A stretch of DNA of 64,000 bases from Microcoleus sp. FACHB-61 (GTDB lineage Bacteria; Cyanobacteriota; Cyanobacteriia; Cyanobacteriales; Microcoleaceae): NCBI GenBank assembly GCA_014695295.1, contig JACJNY010000052.1, forward strand, positions 1-64,000. The letters run 5' to 3'. Below the pieces are notes generated by a model. It worked only from the letters and a program-made list of their open reading frames with translations, searched no databases and had not been told where the DNA came from. The translations under genes were made by a program, and so were the position numbers. Below, piece by piece: positions 42,508-51,355 of this stretch; within the stretch, counting starts at the first letter, position 1, and each line of letters starts with the position of its first letter.

Positions 42508-43770
42508 ATGCCGATTAGTTTGCCCTCTGCATTCTCTCCTGATACTTGGCCGTTTGATTTGGAAGTCCTGACACCGCCTGCTTATTTGGTGGGGGGTGCG
42601 GTGCGGGATGCGCTGCTGGGGCGCCGATCGCACTATTTTGATTTAGATTTCGTTATGCTAACACGGGCGGTGAAGACTGCTCGAAAAATTGCCGATCGCG
42701 CGAAAGCTGGATTTGTCTTGTTGGATGCGGAACGCCAAATTGCGCGGGTGGTGTTTGCGGGCGGTACGGCGGATTTTGCGCAAGCGGAAGGGGGGAGTCT
42801 GGAGGAGGATTTGCTGCGCCGGGATTTTCGGATAAATGCGATCGCCTGCAATCCTTTTACCGGAGAAATCATCGATCCTTTGGACGGTCAAACTGATTTG
42901 CGGTTGGGTTTGCTGCGGATGATTTCGCGGTCCAATTTGGAGGACGATCCGCTGAGGTTATTAAGAGCTTACCGCCAAGCGGCGCAGTTGGGTTTTGCGA
43001 TCGAAGCTGAAACTCAATCTGCGATTCGGGAATTAGCGCCGCTGTTGAGTCGGGTAGCGGTGGAACGGGTGCGGACGGAATTGGGTTATTTGTTGAGCAA
43101 TCCTGACGGTGTTCCTTGGATTTGTCGCGGTTGCGAAGACGGTTTGTTTTCGATTTGGTTTGAAAGTGCGATCGACCGTTTTGATATTTTGACAAAAATT
43201 GATGCGTCTGCTGCCAAGTTAGCGACAATTTATCCAGATTTGGGGAGAGAATTTTCGCGATCGATTCGAGATACGATTAAAACGCCGTTGTTGGCGGTTG
43301 CGAAGTTGGCTATTTTGGCAGATTCCGACCCCACAATTGCTGAAACCCAGTTGCTGCGGTTGAAGTACAGCAATGCGGAGATTAAAAGTGCGATCGGGCT
43401 TTTGAAATACTTGCCCAAATTGCAAGCAAAACCTATCGCGGAAATGTCTTTGCGAGAACAGTATTTTTTGTTTCGGGATGTAGGAATAGTATTTCCAGTT
43501 TTAGCGGTTTTGGCGGTGGCGGCGGGAGTTGCCGTTGAGGAGATTTCACTGTTAATTAATCGCTATCTCGATCGGGATGATATTATTGCTCATCCGACAC
43601 AATTAGTTAGCGGCAATGATTTAATGGAATATTTAAATTTGCCCAGAAGTCCGCGCATCGGTCAATTTTTAATGGAGATTCAATTAGCGCGGGTTGAGGG
43701 GAGAATTGCGACTCGCGAAGATGCGCTGAAATTGGCGGCAGAGTTGGTTGATAAATCAGTTGAAGTTTAG
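42508..43770 (+). CDS. cca: CCA tRNA nucleotidyltransferase / poly(A) polymerase family
   Basis: Class II nucleotidyltransferase that adds CCA to tRNA 3' ends. N-terminal head YLVGGAVRDALLGRRS and FDLDFVM (catalytic DxD). Then RRDFRINAIACNPFTGEIIDP, DDPLRLLRAYRQAAQLGF and the neck/body helices. 420 residues from ATG 42508; a TTG ten codons earlier is open but unneeded. In some cyanobacteria the activity is split between A- and CC-adding enzymes, and this sequence alone does not settle which nucleotides are added. Confidence 0.88.
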   Translation: MPISLPSAFSPDTWPFDLEVLTPPAYLVGGAVRDALLGRRSHYFDLDFVMLTRAVKTARKIADRAKAGFVLLDAERQIARVVFAGGTADFAQAEGGSLEEDLLRRDFRINAIACNPFTGEIIDPLDGQTDLRLGLLRMISRSNLEDDPLRLLRAYRQAAQLGFAIEAETQSAIRELAPLLSRVAVERVRTELGYLLSNPDGVPWICRGCEDGLFSIWFESAIDRFDILTKIDASAAKLATIYPDLGREFSRSIRDTIKTPLLAVAKLAILADSDPTIAETQLLRLKYSNAEIKSAIGLLKYLPKLQAKPIAEMSLREQYFLFRDVGIVFPVLAVLAVAAGVAVEEISLLINRYLDRDDIIAHPTQLVSGNDLMEYLNLPRSPRIGQFLMEIQLARVEGRIATREDALKLAAELVDKSVEV

Positions 43771-43790
43771 ATTTTCCACTAATGTTAGAA

Positions 43791-43807
43791 ACGGGCAAGA
43801 TGCCCGT
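43791..43807. repeat. ACGGGCA-AGA-TGCCCGT hairpin
   Basis: Perfect 7-bp arms 20 bp after the cca stop codon. Same family as 35166-35188. Could terminate transcription or be a passive repeat. Confidence 0.65.
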
Positions 43808-43892
43808 TCCACAAGACACTTAATTGTATTGTGGGCCGTTGCTCTGAGCAACGCCCTAAAAAGTTAGTATACAATGGTGCAAAATGTGCATC

Positions 43893-44240
43893 TTAAACAA
43901 GATCTCTTAATTCTTCCGGCAATTCAAACTTGCCATCTGCACCCGGTTCAAACTCAACAACTTTCAACACAGCATCAACATTCAGCGGCCCGTAAATGTG
44001 CGGGTAATTTTCACCTGCAGCATATTCATACTTAACTTCAGCTTGCACTTTGTCCGAGTCAATCGAAAGCAACAGCAATTCTGTTTGTCCCACAAAAAAT
44101 TTATTAGCAGATTTAGGAACTTGCGGCAGAGTTGAACAGTGAATAAACCCTTCTGTATCTAGCGTATCGCCGCGATAGGATTGAACTTGTTTTGCTTCTT
44201 CCCACTGTTGGCTGCGGGTGATGTGAAAAATAATGCTCAT
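43893..44240 (-). CDS. DUF952 family protein
   Basis: A 115-residue DUF952 protein from ATG 44240: SIIFHITRSQQWEEAK, then TEGFIHCST, FFVGQTELLLLSID and YPHIYGPLNVDAV, which match the family (HxT, FIHxS, PHxYG). The fold is ART-like but catalytic function is unproven. A longer frame (to 44306) would overlap the downstream end of the CocE-type gene, so I prefer the shorter start. Same strand as CocE, and possibly co-transcribed. Confidence 0.85.
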   Translation of the reverse strand: MSIIFHITRSQQWEEAKQVQSYRGDTLDTEGFIHCSTLPQVPKSANKFFVGQTELLLLSIDSDKVQAEVKYEYAAGENYPHIYGPLNVDAVLKVVEFEPGADGKFELPEELRDLV

Positions 44241-44259
44241 AATTGAATAAATTCTAGGT

Positions 44260-45885
44260 TTAATTGACAATTGGCAGCCAAATTTGAGAGGGACAATTCC
44301 CGCCACAACTTACTGTCAGCGTGATAATTTTAGCATCGATCGCCCGCGCTTCACCGGGAGGCGCACCCGTTCCCGGATTCACGTCGTAAGCGGGAAAACA
44401 AGCCGCACTCAAACTCAGACGCAACGCATTACCTTTGGCAATTTGCATACAAGTTGCTTGCAGCACAATTCTTACAGGTGTTTCGCCTGAATTCACCCGG
44501 ACGTAACCTTGACTAAAATTGTAGACGCTGCCACTATCTTTTACCTCAGAAAGTATGGCACACAAATCAAAAGTCGGCGCATCGGCAGTACAAAATACTT
44601 CGACAATTATATCTCCTGCAACGTGCAAATCTGCTGTTAGCGGTGCCGAAGTGTATGTTAACACATCGGTGCGGCAGTCAATAGTCGATCGCTCCATAGA
44701 ACCGGCAGGAAATGCAGCGTGACCTCCCAAGGATGGCACCGGCCGCCAAGGGTCATGGACGAATATATCCTCAGTGCAAACATCCGGGCAACAATCTGTT
44801 AAAATACCCGCATCTTCTCTCATCGCGGCAAGTCCATTACTTGCTAAAAAATAAGATTTATGATTATTATTAGGCCATTTATCAAATTTCCGCCACTCAT
44901 CCCTCCCCATCTCAAATAGCGAAATCGGCCGCTCGTCTAATATTCCTGTATCAACTCCTTTGAGGAATTGATCGAACCAGCGAATTTGCAACTCATCCAC
45001 AGGATTTGAAGCTGCAAAACCATAATCCAACGCTCCCACTTTTCGCCCCCAAGGTAAATGCGCCCAAGGGCCAATTATCAAATGCTGCGGACAGGAACTC
45101 CGGCTCGCCATTTCCTTGTAAAGATGGATTGTTCCCCGCAAATAAGTATCAAACCAACCACCAACGTGCAGTATTGGCAAGTCTAAATCTTTGATGTTTG
45201 GCGATAACTTTTCCCAATACTCGCTCGGTCGATAATTATCCAACCAATCGTGATAATATGAGTCGGGTGCAAAATTTTTAATAATCTCAGGACGGGCAGG
45301 CACGGTATCGTAAAGCGGGAGATTTCTCGAAGCTGCATACAAGCCTTGATAGGCAGAAATATCGCCTTTTAAGCGAGCGGTTTCTGCCGCTAGCTGAATT
45401 GCCCAGCCGAGATTTGATTGCAGACAAAACGCGCCACCTTCATAAACCCAATCTGCGTATAAATTGCCGCCTACCATTGCCGGACAAATTGTGATTAATG
45501 CGCTCGGTTTAGCAGCCGCCGCGTAGAGTTGAGTCATGCCTTGGTAGGAAAAACCGTACATTCCGACTTTGCCGTTACTTCCCGGCAAATTAGCTGCCCA
45601 ATTGACGCTATCAAAACCGTCTTGTGTTTCGCTAACAAAAGGGTTAAATTCGCCCTCGGAAGTGCCGCGTCCCCGCACGTCTTGGATGACAACGATGTAG
45701 CCGTGTTTGGCGTACCATGCGGGATGGGAATATACGACTGTAGAGGCGATCGCCCTTCCGTAAGGTTGCCGCATTAACAATACTGGAAATTCGCCCTCCG
45801 CATCGGGGCGGTAGATGTCAGCATCTAAACGCAGGCTATCTGTAGTTAGCATTGACGCTGTTTCTTTCGGACAAAGTTTCAGCAT
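44260..45885 (-). CDS. CocE/NonD family hydrolase (X-Pro dipeptidyl-peptidase S15-like)
   Basis: Alpha/beta hydrolase of 541 residues. N-terminal domain with YRPDAEGEFPVLLMRQPYG, oxyanion VIQDVRGRGTSEGEF, nucleophile VGMYGFSYQGMTQ (Ser in GxSYxG), Asp and His near PILHVGGWFDTYL and IIGPWAHLPWG. The C-terminal jelly-roll X-Pro domain (about 360-540) completes the family. Members cleave esters such as cocaine and glutaryl-7-ACA or peptides; the substrate here is unknown. First gene of a minus-strand group with DUF952; a cupin and an isochorismatase-like gene are upstream. Confidence 0.9.
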   Translation of the reverse strand: MLKLCPKETASMLTTDSLRLDADIYRPDAEGEFPVLLMRQPYGRAIASTVVYSHPAWYAKHGYIVVIQDVRGRGTSEGEFNPFVSETQDGFDSVNWAANLPGSNGKVGMYGFSYQGMTQLYAAAAKPSALITICPAMVGGNLYADWVYEGGAFCLQSNLGWAIQLAAETARLKGDISAYQGLYAASRNLPLYDTVPARPEIIKNFAPDSYYHDWLDNYRPSEYWEKLSPNIKDLDLPILHVGGWFDTYLRGTIHLYKEMASRSSCPQHLIIGPWAHLPWGRKVGALDYGFAASNPVDELQIRWFDQFLKGVDTGILDERPISLFEMGRDEWRKFDKWPNNNHKSYFLASNGLAAMREDAGILTDCCPDVCTEDIFVHDPWRPVPSLGGHAAFPAGSMERSTIDCRTDVLTYTSAPLTADLHVAGDIIVEVFCTADAPTFDLCAILSEVKDSGSVYNFSQGYVRVNSGETPVRIVLQATCMQIAKGNALRLSLSAACFPAYDVNPGTGAPPGEARAIDAKIITLTVSCGGNCPSQIWLPIVN

Positions 45886-45945
45886 AAATCCTAAAAAACA
45901 TCAAATAAAAAAGTTCGTAGTAAGGGCTTTAGTGCTTTTTCTAAA

Positions 45946-45997
45946 GAATCAAGTCCTTACTACAAACCTAGGAATCAAGTCCTTACTACAAACCTAG
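45946..45997. repeat. 26-bp tandem duplication
   Basis: GAATCAAGTCCTTACTACAA-ACCTAG occurs twice in a row (45946-45971, 45972-45997). It is a member of the AGGACT/AGTCCT dispersed family, with a third diverged unit upstream at 45913-45935. The cupin stop codon (45994-45996) lies in the last copy. Confidence 0.85.
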
Positions 45998-46446
45998 CAC
46001 GGTACGAGTACATCCGATCGGCCGAGAACTCTCATATCTTCCTCATCGAGTTCGACTGGTGTACCGCTGCGAATTAGTTCCACAAAATTCTCATTCGGCA
46101 CCATAATGCACAAAGTGTACAAACGTCCACTGCCCGTATTCTCAATTAGGTGAGTGCCTGTTGGAGGCACTAACAAACTATCTCCCGGTTGAATACTAAC
46201 TGTTTTGCCATCGCAGGTTGCTTGCCCTGTACCTTTGAGTACAAAAAACATTTCTACTGCAAATTGATGGCGGTTGGGAGGAGTTTTGCCCCCCACATCG
46301 AAAATCTCCACGCAAACTGTTAATGAAACATTAGCTATTACCGGATCGAAGATGATAGCTAATCTATTAGTATCCCCCGGACTGATGCGAAATGCTTGGT
46401 AGTCTTTCGGAGACTTTATAACAGGAATGACGCACTGGTTTTTCAT
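45994..46446 (-). CDS. Cupin-domain protein
   Basis: A 150-residue cupin. Motif 1 is PNRHQFAVEMFFVLKGTGQATCDG (His and Glu) and motif 2 is VQPGDSLLVPPTGTHLIENTG-like (SIQPGDSLLVPPTGTHLIENTG, with the His). It probably binds a metal. It sits between the CocE-type hydrolase and the isochorismatase-like gene on the same strand and may serve the same pathway. The C-terminus ends in repeat DNA. Confidence 0.85.
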   Translation of the reverse strand: MKNQCVIPVIKSPKDYQAFRISPGDTNRLAIIFDPVIANVSLTVCVEIFDVGGKTPPNRHQFAVEMFFVLKGTGQATCDGKTVSIQPGDSLLVPPTGTHLIENTGSGRLYTLCIMVPNENFVELIRSGTPVELDEEDMRVLGRSDVLVPC

Positions 46447-46659
46447 TTTTTTATTGTTAGTTGTCAGTGGTTATGTTTCTGCTGTCATTAGTGAGAATCC
46501 AGAGTCATTAGTCCGCCGCTCAACCTCCAAAGTTTATTAATTTCACAGGAGAGTTCGCTGTCAGAGCAGGAAGCGAGATATATAGGCTTTGCTGTGCGGG
46601 ACTCTCGCACTCCTAAAAAACGCTTTTTACACTCCAGAGAGATACTCTCCTGATGACTG
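46447..46659. other. Spacer with long-range inverted repeat
   Basis: CAGGAGAGT (about 46547) and ACTCTCCTGA (about 46634) are inverted about 80 bp apart. In between lie GGCTTTGCTGTGCGGGACTC and CTAAAAAACGCTTTTTAC. No gene. The fold could be a terminator of the upstream amidase gene. Confidence 0.4.
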
Positions 46660-47430
46660 CTATTTAATTGCTTCTAACATAGCCTGAGAATCCGACAAAA
46701 AACCAAAACATTGTTTAACGTTATAAAGAGTAGCTTGCCAGCAATACTCGGGAGATGTCGTAGCTGTACAATCTTTGACTAAAATACAGTCGTAACCGAG
46801 GAAATTAGCATCTTGCAGCGTAGCCATGACGCACTGATCGGCGTTTACTCCTCCGAAGAAAAGTGTAGTTCTGCCGAGGTTCCGCAAGATACTATCTAAA
46901 GGAGTATCCCAAAAGCCGCTCATGCGATATTTATCAACGCAAATATCTTCGGGTTTGGGTTCCAATTCATCGACAACTGCGGCCGCCCAACTCCCTGCCA
47001 TCAGTACAGGTGCGTTGTTTTTTGGCAGCGGATCTCCCAAACCTACGCCGTCGCCTGTGGGATTGTAAACGTGACGGGAAGCTGCACTAATATTGAGCAA
47101 ATCGGGGCGGTTCCCCCAGTTAATCCAAATAATTGGTATTGCGTGCGATCGCAATTCGGGCAGCAAATTTTTTAAAGGATTAATTGGAGTTCTGGCGGGC
47201 GTTACATCTACCCCAATATGTGCTAGCCAACCGTCGGGATGACAGAAATCATTTTGCATATCTATCACCAACATTGCTGCTTTTGCTAAGTCCAAACGCA
47301 GGGTTTTAGTTTCTGTTTCCAGGGTAACAGGTTGAGGCGCGATCGGCGATCGGGTGATATCGGCAATTTTGGCATCAACTTTCCAAGCATTCGGCGGTAC
47401 GCCCAAGGTGCGGAGAGAATCAGGATTCAT
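46660..47430 (-). CDS. Isochorismatase-family cysteine hydrolase
   Basis: A 256-residue cysteine hydrolase from ATG 47430 (MNPDSLRTLGVPPNAW). The catalytic triad is visible: Asp in MLVIDMQNDFCHP, Lys in VDKYRMSGFWDTPLD, and Cys in GVNADQCVMATLQDA. The closest subgroup by appearance is the peroxyureidoacrylate/ureidoacrylate or biuret-type amidohydrolases (RutB-like), which hydrolyse C-N bonds in nitrogen scavenging. It sits among a cupin, a hydrolase and a divergent metal-dependent amidohydrolase. Enzyme family is firm, substrate is not. Confidence 0.88.
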   Translation of the reverse strand: MNPDSLRTLGVPPNAWKVDAKIADITRSPIAPQPVTLETETKTLRLDLAKAAMLVIDMQNDFCHPDGWLAHIGVDVTPARTPINPLKNLLPELRSHAIPIIWINWGNRPDLLNISAASRHVYNPTGDGVGLGDPLPKNNAPVLMAGSWAAAVVDELEPKPEDICVDKYRMSGFWDTPLDSILRNLGRTTLFFGGVNADQCVMATLQDANFLGYDCILVKDCTATTSPEYCWQATLYNVKQCFGFLSDSQAMLEAIK

Positions 47431-47642
47431 ATGATTGTGACTCAAAAACAATTTCAATCTTATAACTATTTGATTGTTACTAACTTGTCATATCTTAAAT
47501 CTTTACTATAAGATAGTATCAGGGGGAACTTTTTGATAAATTTTAGGATTTATTAAGTTTATTACAGTTTGGTTATCGCAAATGTTAGCGCCCTGCAATC
47601 ATCAAATAAAAATCAATGTAAATTTACAAAAAGGGTAAATCT

Positions 47643-49088
47643 GTGAGCTTTACAATTCAAAATGCTTTACTTCCGGTTGAGAGCGGTTATGAAACCGCAG
47701 ATGTGCAAGTGGTGGATAATTGCATAAGTGCGATCGCGCCCCATAACTCCCCCTCTAATTCCCCCCCTTACCAAGGGGGGGATAGGGGGGGTGAAACAGT
47801 TATTAACGGCAAAAATAAGCTGCTGCTGCCCGGTTTTGTCAACGCGCACACTCACTCTTCAGAAATGTGGCAGCGGGGCATTATTCCCCCTTTGCCGCTG
47901 GAGTTGTGGATTGCCGAATTGTACGATTTTACGCCTCTAGAACCCGAACAAGTTTACTTGAGTGCCTTGGGAACTGCGGTAGAAACATTGCTGTCGGGCG
48001 GTACAAGCGTAGTCGATCATTTAGTTTTAATTCCGGGGCAAGAATTAGAGACTATCGCCGCCGCAGTTCGCGCTTATCAAGAAATCGGCATCCGCGCTTT
48101 TATCGGGCCGTTAATTCAAGATCAATCCCTGACGGCGGGAATGCCTTCTGGCGATAGCGGCATCGAACACGCGGCTTACATTCGATCGACTAAGGCAACT
48201 TTAGAGTTAATGGAAACAGCCATAAAACAGTTTCACAATCCCGAAAAAGGTGTTAATATGTTGTTGGCGCCGACGGGAATTCAACTGTGTTCCGATGCTT
48301 TGTTTGAAGGCTGCATCGAATTGAGCGATCGCTACAATCTTTGTCGGCACGCCCACCTCTTGGAAACCCCCGCTCAAAAACAGTTAGCTCACGAAAAATA
48401 CGGCTGTAGCGCTGTCGAACACCTGCAAAGAATTGGTTATTTGAGTCCCAGAACTTCCTTAGCACACTGCGTTTGGCTGGACGATTCCGACATTGCGATT
48501 ATGGCAGAAACGGGAGCGACAGTCGTACACAATCCCCTCAGCAACTTGCGCCTGGGAAGCGGGATTGCACCGATTTTGAAATACCGTCAAGCGGGAGTCA
48601 ACGTATCTTTTGGCTGCGACGGCGCTGCTAGCAATGACTCTCAAGATTTGCTGGAAGCGATTAAAATTGGTTCGATTTTGCACAATATCACGGATTTGGA
48701 TTACCGCCAATGGATTACACCGCGCCAGTCTGTAGAAATGGCATCCCTGGGAGGAGCAAAAGGCTTGAATCTCGCCGATGAAATGGGTTCTCTAACAGTC
48801 GGTAAAAAAGCAGATTTTGTGCTGTATGATTTAACCAGTTTATCGTTGCTGCCGCGCACCGATCCGATTGGTTTGCTAATATTGGGACGCCCGACTAATG
48901 CGGTAGACAGCGTTTGGGTAAACGGCAAGCAAATTGTCGCAGAAGGTAAGGTGAAAACGATCGATGTTGATGCTTTGAGGCGGGAATTATTCGATCGCAG
49001 CGAGTGGACTAGCAAGCGTCAATCGCAAACGGTGAGCGAGATTGAAGCGCATTACCGCCAAGTGATGAAACTGCAAGGTTACTCTTAA
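47643..49088 (+). CDS. Metal-dependent amidohydrolase (deaminase-like)
   Basis: Amidohydrolase-superfamily barrel of 481 residues with GTG start at 47643. Metal sites: HxH in VNAHTHSSEMW, His in RHAHLLETP, His in LAHCVWLDDSD, and Asp in FGCDGAASNDSQDLLEAI. It resembles the TrzN/AtzA/8-oxoguanine-deaminase/SAH-deaminase cluster. The substrate is probably an amino- or chloro-N-heterocycle, but unassigned. The N-terminal beta-sandwich carries an odd NSPSNSPPYQGGDRGG insert (about residues 36-51) encoded by a CCCCCTTACCAAGGGGG palindrome. Divergent from the isochorismatase-like gene. Confidence 0.87.
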   Translation: MSFTIQNALLPVESGYETADVQVVDNCISAIAPHNSPSNSPPYQGGDRGGETVINGKNKLLLPGFVNAHTHSSEMWQRGIIPPLPLELWIAELYDFTPLEPEQVYLSALGTAVETLLSGGTSVVDHLVLIPGQELETIAAAVRAYQEIGIRAFIGPLIQDQSLTAGMPSGDSGIEHAAYIRSTKATLELMETAIKQFHNPEKGVNMLLAPTGIQLCSDALFEGCIELSDRYNLCRHAHLLETPAQKQLAHEKYGCSAVEHLQRIGYLSPRTSLAHCVWLDDSDIAIMAETGATVVHNPLSNLRLGSGIAPILKYRQAGVNVSFGCDGAASNDSQDLLEAIKIGSILHNITDLDYRQWITPRQSVEMASLGGAKGLNLADEMGSLTVGKKADFVLYDLTSLSLLPRTDPIGLLILGRPTNAVDSVWVNGKQIVAEGKVKTIDVDALRRELFDRSEWTSKRQSQTVSEIEAHYRQVMKLQGYS

Positions 49089-49358
49089 AACCCGATCGCC
49101 CCACTCGATCGCAGCCCCCGCGAAACCCCCAACAAGCGCGTTAGCAAAGGCCGTGGGAGGAATGGGGGCGATCGAGCACAGCCGCATTTTATTAAAAATA
49201 ATTATTTATTACACAATAATTAACATTTTCTTATTCCTGAAGGCAGAGGGAGCGATCGGTCATAACTTGCCCACAGAAAGAGGTATTTATACGCTGTGTT
49301 CCTTAAAATCGTTGCAGAGTGTATCAGGCGCTTAAAGGGCGCTTAAAGTCATATTAAT
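49089..49358. other. Spacer before the diheme cytochrome gene
   Basis: No gene is seen. CGATCG elements are frequent; an A/T-rich stretch (49190-49235) and a GGCGCTTAAAGGGCGCTTAAAG direct repeat (about 49328-49348) directly precede the start. Confidence 0.45.
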
Positions 49359-51347
49359 ATGCTGACAGCAAACTTTTTAGAGCCGAAGATATGGCGCCGC
49401 GGCCTCCTCTTCCTATTGATAATTGCAGTTATAAGTTTTGCCGCCTACAAAATAGAAATCACCTTAACAGGAACGCCAAAACTTTCTAAGACTTACACGC
49501 CCGCTACACAGCCGACACAACAAGAAATAGGCTCCTACGATCGGTTAGGCTTTGTAATTTCTAAAGAAGAGGCAGAAAGTTTGCGTCAAACACCTGAAGG
49601 ACAAGAAGAATTGTCTCCCGAAAATGGCGCTGTTGCTATTACCGAGGATTTATTAAAACTCGGTCGCCAGGCATTTTATACAGAAACATTTGGCGGCGAA
49701 TACTTTCAAAGCGATGTAGCCGGTGCCCTAGACGGCGCGATTAATCCCGTAAGTTTGGGGAAGGCGATCGCGCGGCTGGGAGGCAAGCCGACGACTAATT
49801 TGCAAATACCATTAGATGAAGATGTAGAAATTGGCGGCAAACTCTTCAAAGCCGGCACATTACTCAACACTGGATTAGACATACCAAAAGGTTCACTTCT
49901 TCCCTTAGGAATGCGTACCACCATCAAAGAAGGCAAGCTAAGAGTTGGCATTACTTGCGCTTTGTGTCACGTAACTTTAGACAGCAGCGGACGCATTTTA
50001 GAAGGCGCGCCCAACAGCGACATCAACACTGGTTTGCTGTTAGCATTTGGCACCAATTCAGCCGCCATGTTTCGCCAAACTGAGGTTAATCCCGCTCAAA
50101 TTTCACCAGGAAAACATACATACATTAACGCCAGCGGAGAGACAGCATATTTGCCAGATGCAAAAGCACTAGAAGATGCAGTTGACGCACAAATGTTAGC
50201 ATGGCCGCCGGGGAACTTCGATTCAACAGGCGATGTCGTTAACAATCCCTCCCAAATTCCCTCATCTTATACCTTTGAAAACTGGCCTTACAGTTGGAGC
50301 GGAGCTGCTTCTGTCGGCTGGTTTCACGGATTGACAACCCTCAACAACAACGTCCACGCTAGTAACTCGGATGCTACCACGGGTGCAGATTCCAGTTTGC
50401 CGCTAATAGGCATTGATAAAGAAACATATCTCGGCACGCTTCTGCAAAATTCAGCTAATCCATCATTTCGCTTGCCAGAAGGTGCAAAACCCTCAGAATT
50501 TTTCGACAAAATTGACCCGACACCGGGGGAACCTGGGATAAATCGAACTACCAAAATGCCCGGTTATCCGAAGGGTTCTATTTTTATGTTAGACGGATTG
50601 ATGGCAAGCACGCCGGGACTGCCAGTTGCGGCGCAACTGAACGGAATGTCGGCTTGGCAAAACACGCTTGCACCGCCTCCAAATCAGCAGGCAAATGATG
50701 TGGAATCTTTACGGCGAGGTGCGAAGGTTTTTGCAGGAGCTGGTTGCATAGATTGCCACAGCGGGCGATATTTTACTAATCACGATGTTGTCCGGGAACA
50801 GGAAATAAAATCTCAACCTTCTCGGGCAAAAGCAATGGCAAAATTCCCCTTAATTTTCACCTCGCCTCAAACTTATGCCAACAGCGAAATTGTGCCTGTT
50901 TCGTCCAATGCACCTGTCTTAGATGTTCCTACAAATATCACGCCCAAACCACTGCAGGAGTTAGCTTATGCAGTTAACAATCCGGCGGGAGGTTACAAAG
51001 TACCGAGTTTAATCGGACTTTATTTAACCGCACCTTATTTGCACGATGGAGGCGTTGCGGCGGGTACGGAGCCAGACCAACTCGGAATGGCAGGCACGTT
51101 AATGCAGAATATTAAACCCGATCCGGCTGCTAGTTTGCGGGTTTTGGTTGACAGGAACTTGCGGGAAAAAGCAATTGCCGCTAACCGCGCTAATTCGGAT
51201 TTGCAAGCGACAAATGTTGACGGCAGCGGACACGAATACTGGACAGATGAAACAACTGGTTATACTGCCCAAGAGCAAAATGATTTGATTCAATTTTTGC
51301 TGTCAATTGATGACAGTCCAGAAGTCCTACCTTCCAAATCAAGTTAA
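49359..51347 (+). CDS. Diheme c-type cytochrome (MauG/CCP/RoxA-like)
   Basis: A 662-residue protein with an N-terminal membrane anchor (about 14-36). Haem motifs are TCALCH (200-204) and GCIDCH (463-467). Late APYLHDGGVAAG may supply a distal axial His. Two c-haems, large size and a late PSLIGLYLTAPYLHDGG stretch fit the cytochrome-c-peroxidase/MauG superfamily. The closest functional analogue by size is the rubber oxygenase RoxA, but that identity is not established. It probably acts in the periplasm or thylakoid lumen. An SDR follows after 8 bp on the same strand, suggesting co-transcription. Confidence 0.82.
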   Translation: MLTANFLEPKIWRRGLLFLLIIAVISFAAYKIEITLTGTPKLSKTYTPATQPTQQEIGSYDRLGFVISKEEAESLRQTPEGQEELSPENGAVAITEDLLKLGRQAFYTETFGGEYFQSDVAGALDGAINPVSLGKAIARLGGKPTTNLQIPLDEDVEIGGKLFKAGTLLNTGLDIPKGSLLPLGMRTTIKEGKLRVGITCALCHVTLDSSGRILEGAPNSDINTGLLLAFGTNSAAMFRQTEVNPAQISPGKHTYINASGETAYLPDAKALEDAVDAQMLAWPPGNFDSTGDVVNNPSQIPSSYTFENWPYSWSGAASVGWFHGLTTLNNNVHASNSDATTGADSSLPLIGIDKETYLGTLLQNSANPSFRLPEGAKPSEFFDKIDPTPGEPGINRTTKMPGYPKGSIFMLDGLMASTPGLPVAAQLNGMSAWQNTLAPPPNQQANDVESLRRGAKVFAGAGCIDCHSGRYFTNHDVVREQEIKSQPSRAKAMAKFPLIFTSPQTYANSEIVPVSSNAPVLDVPTNITPKPLQELAYAVNNPAGGYKVPSLIGLYLTAPYLHDGGVAAGTEPDQLGMAGTLMQNIKPDPAASLRVLVDRNLREKAIAANRANSDLQATNVDGSGHEYWTDETTGYTAQEQNDLIQFLLSIDDSPEVLPSKSS

Positions 51348-51355
51348 TTAAAAAT

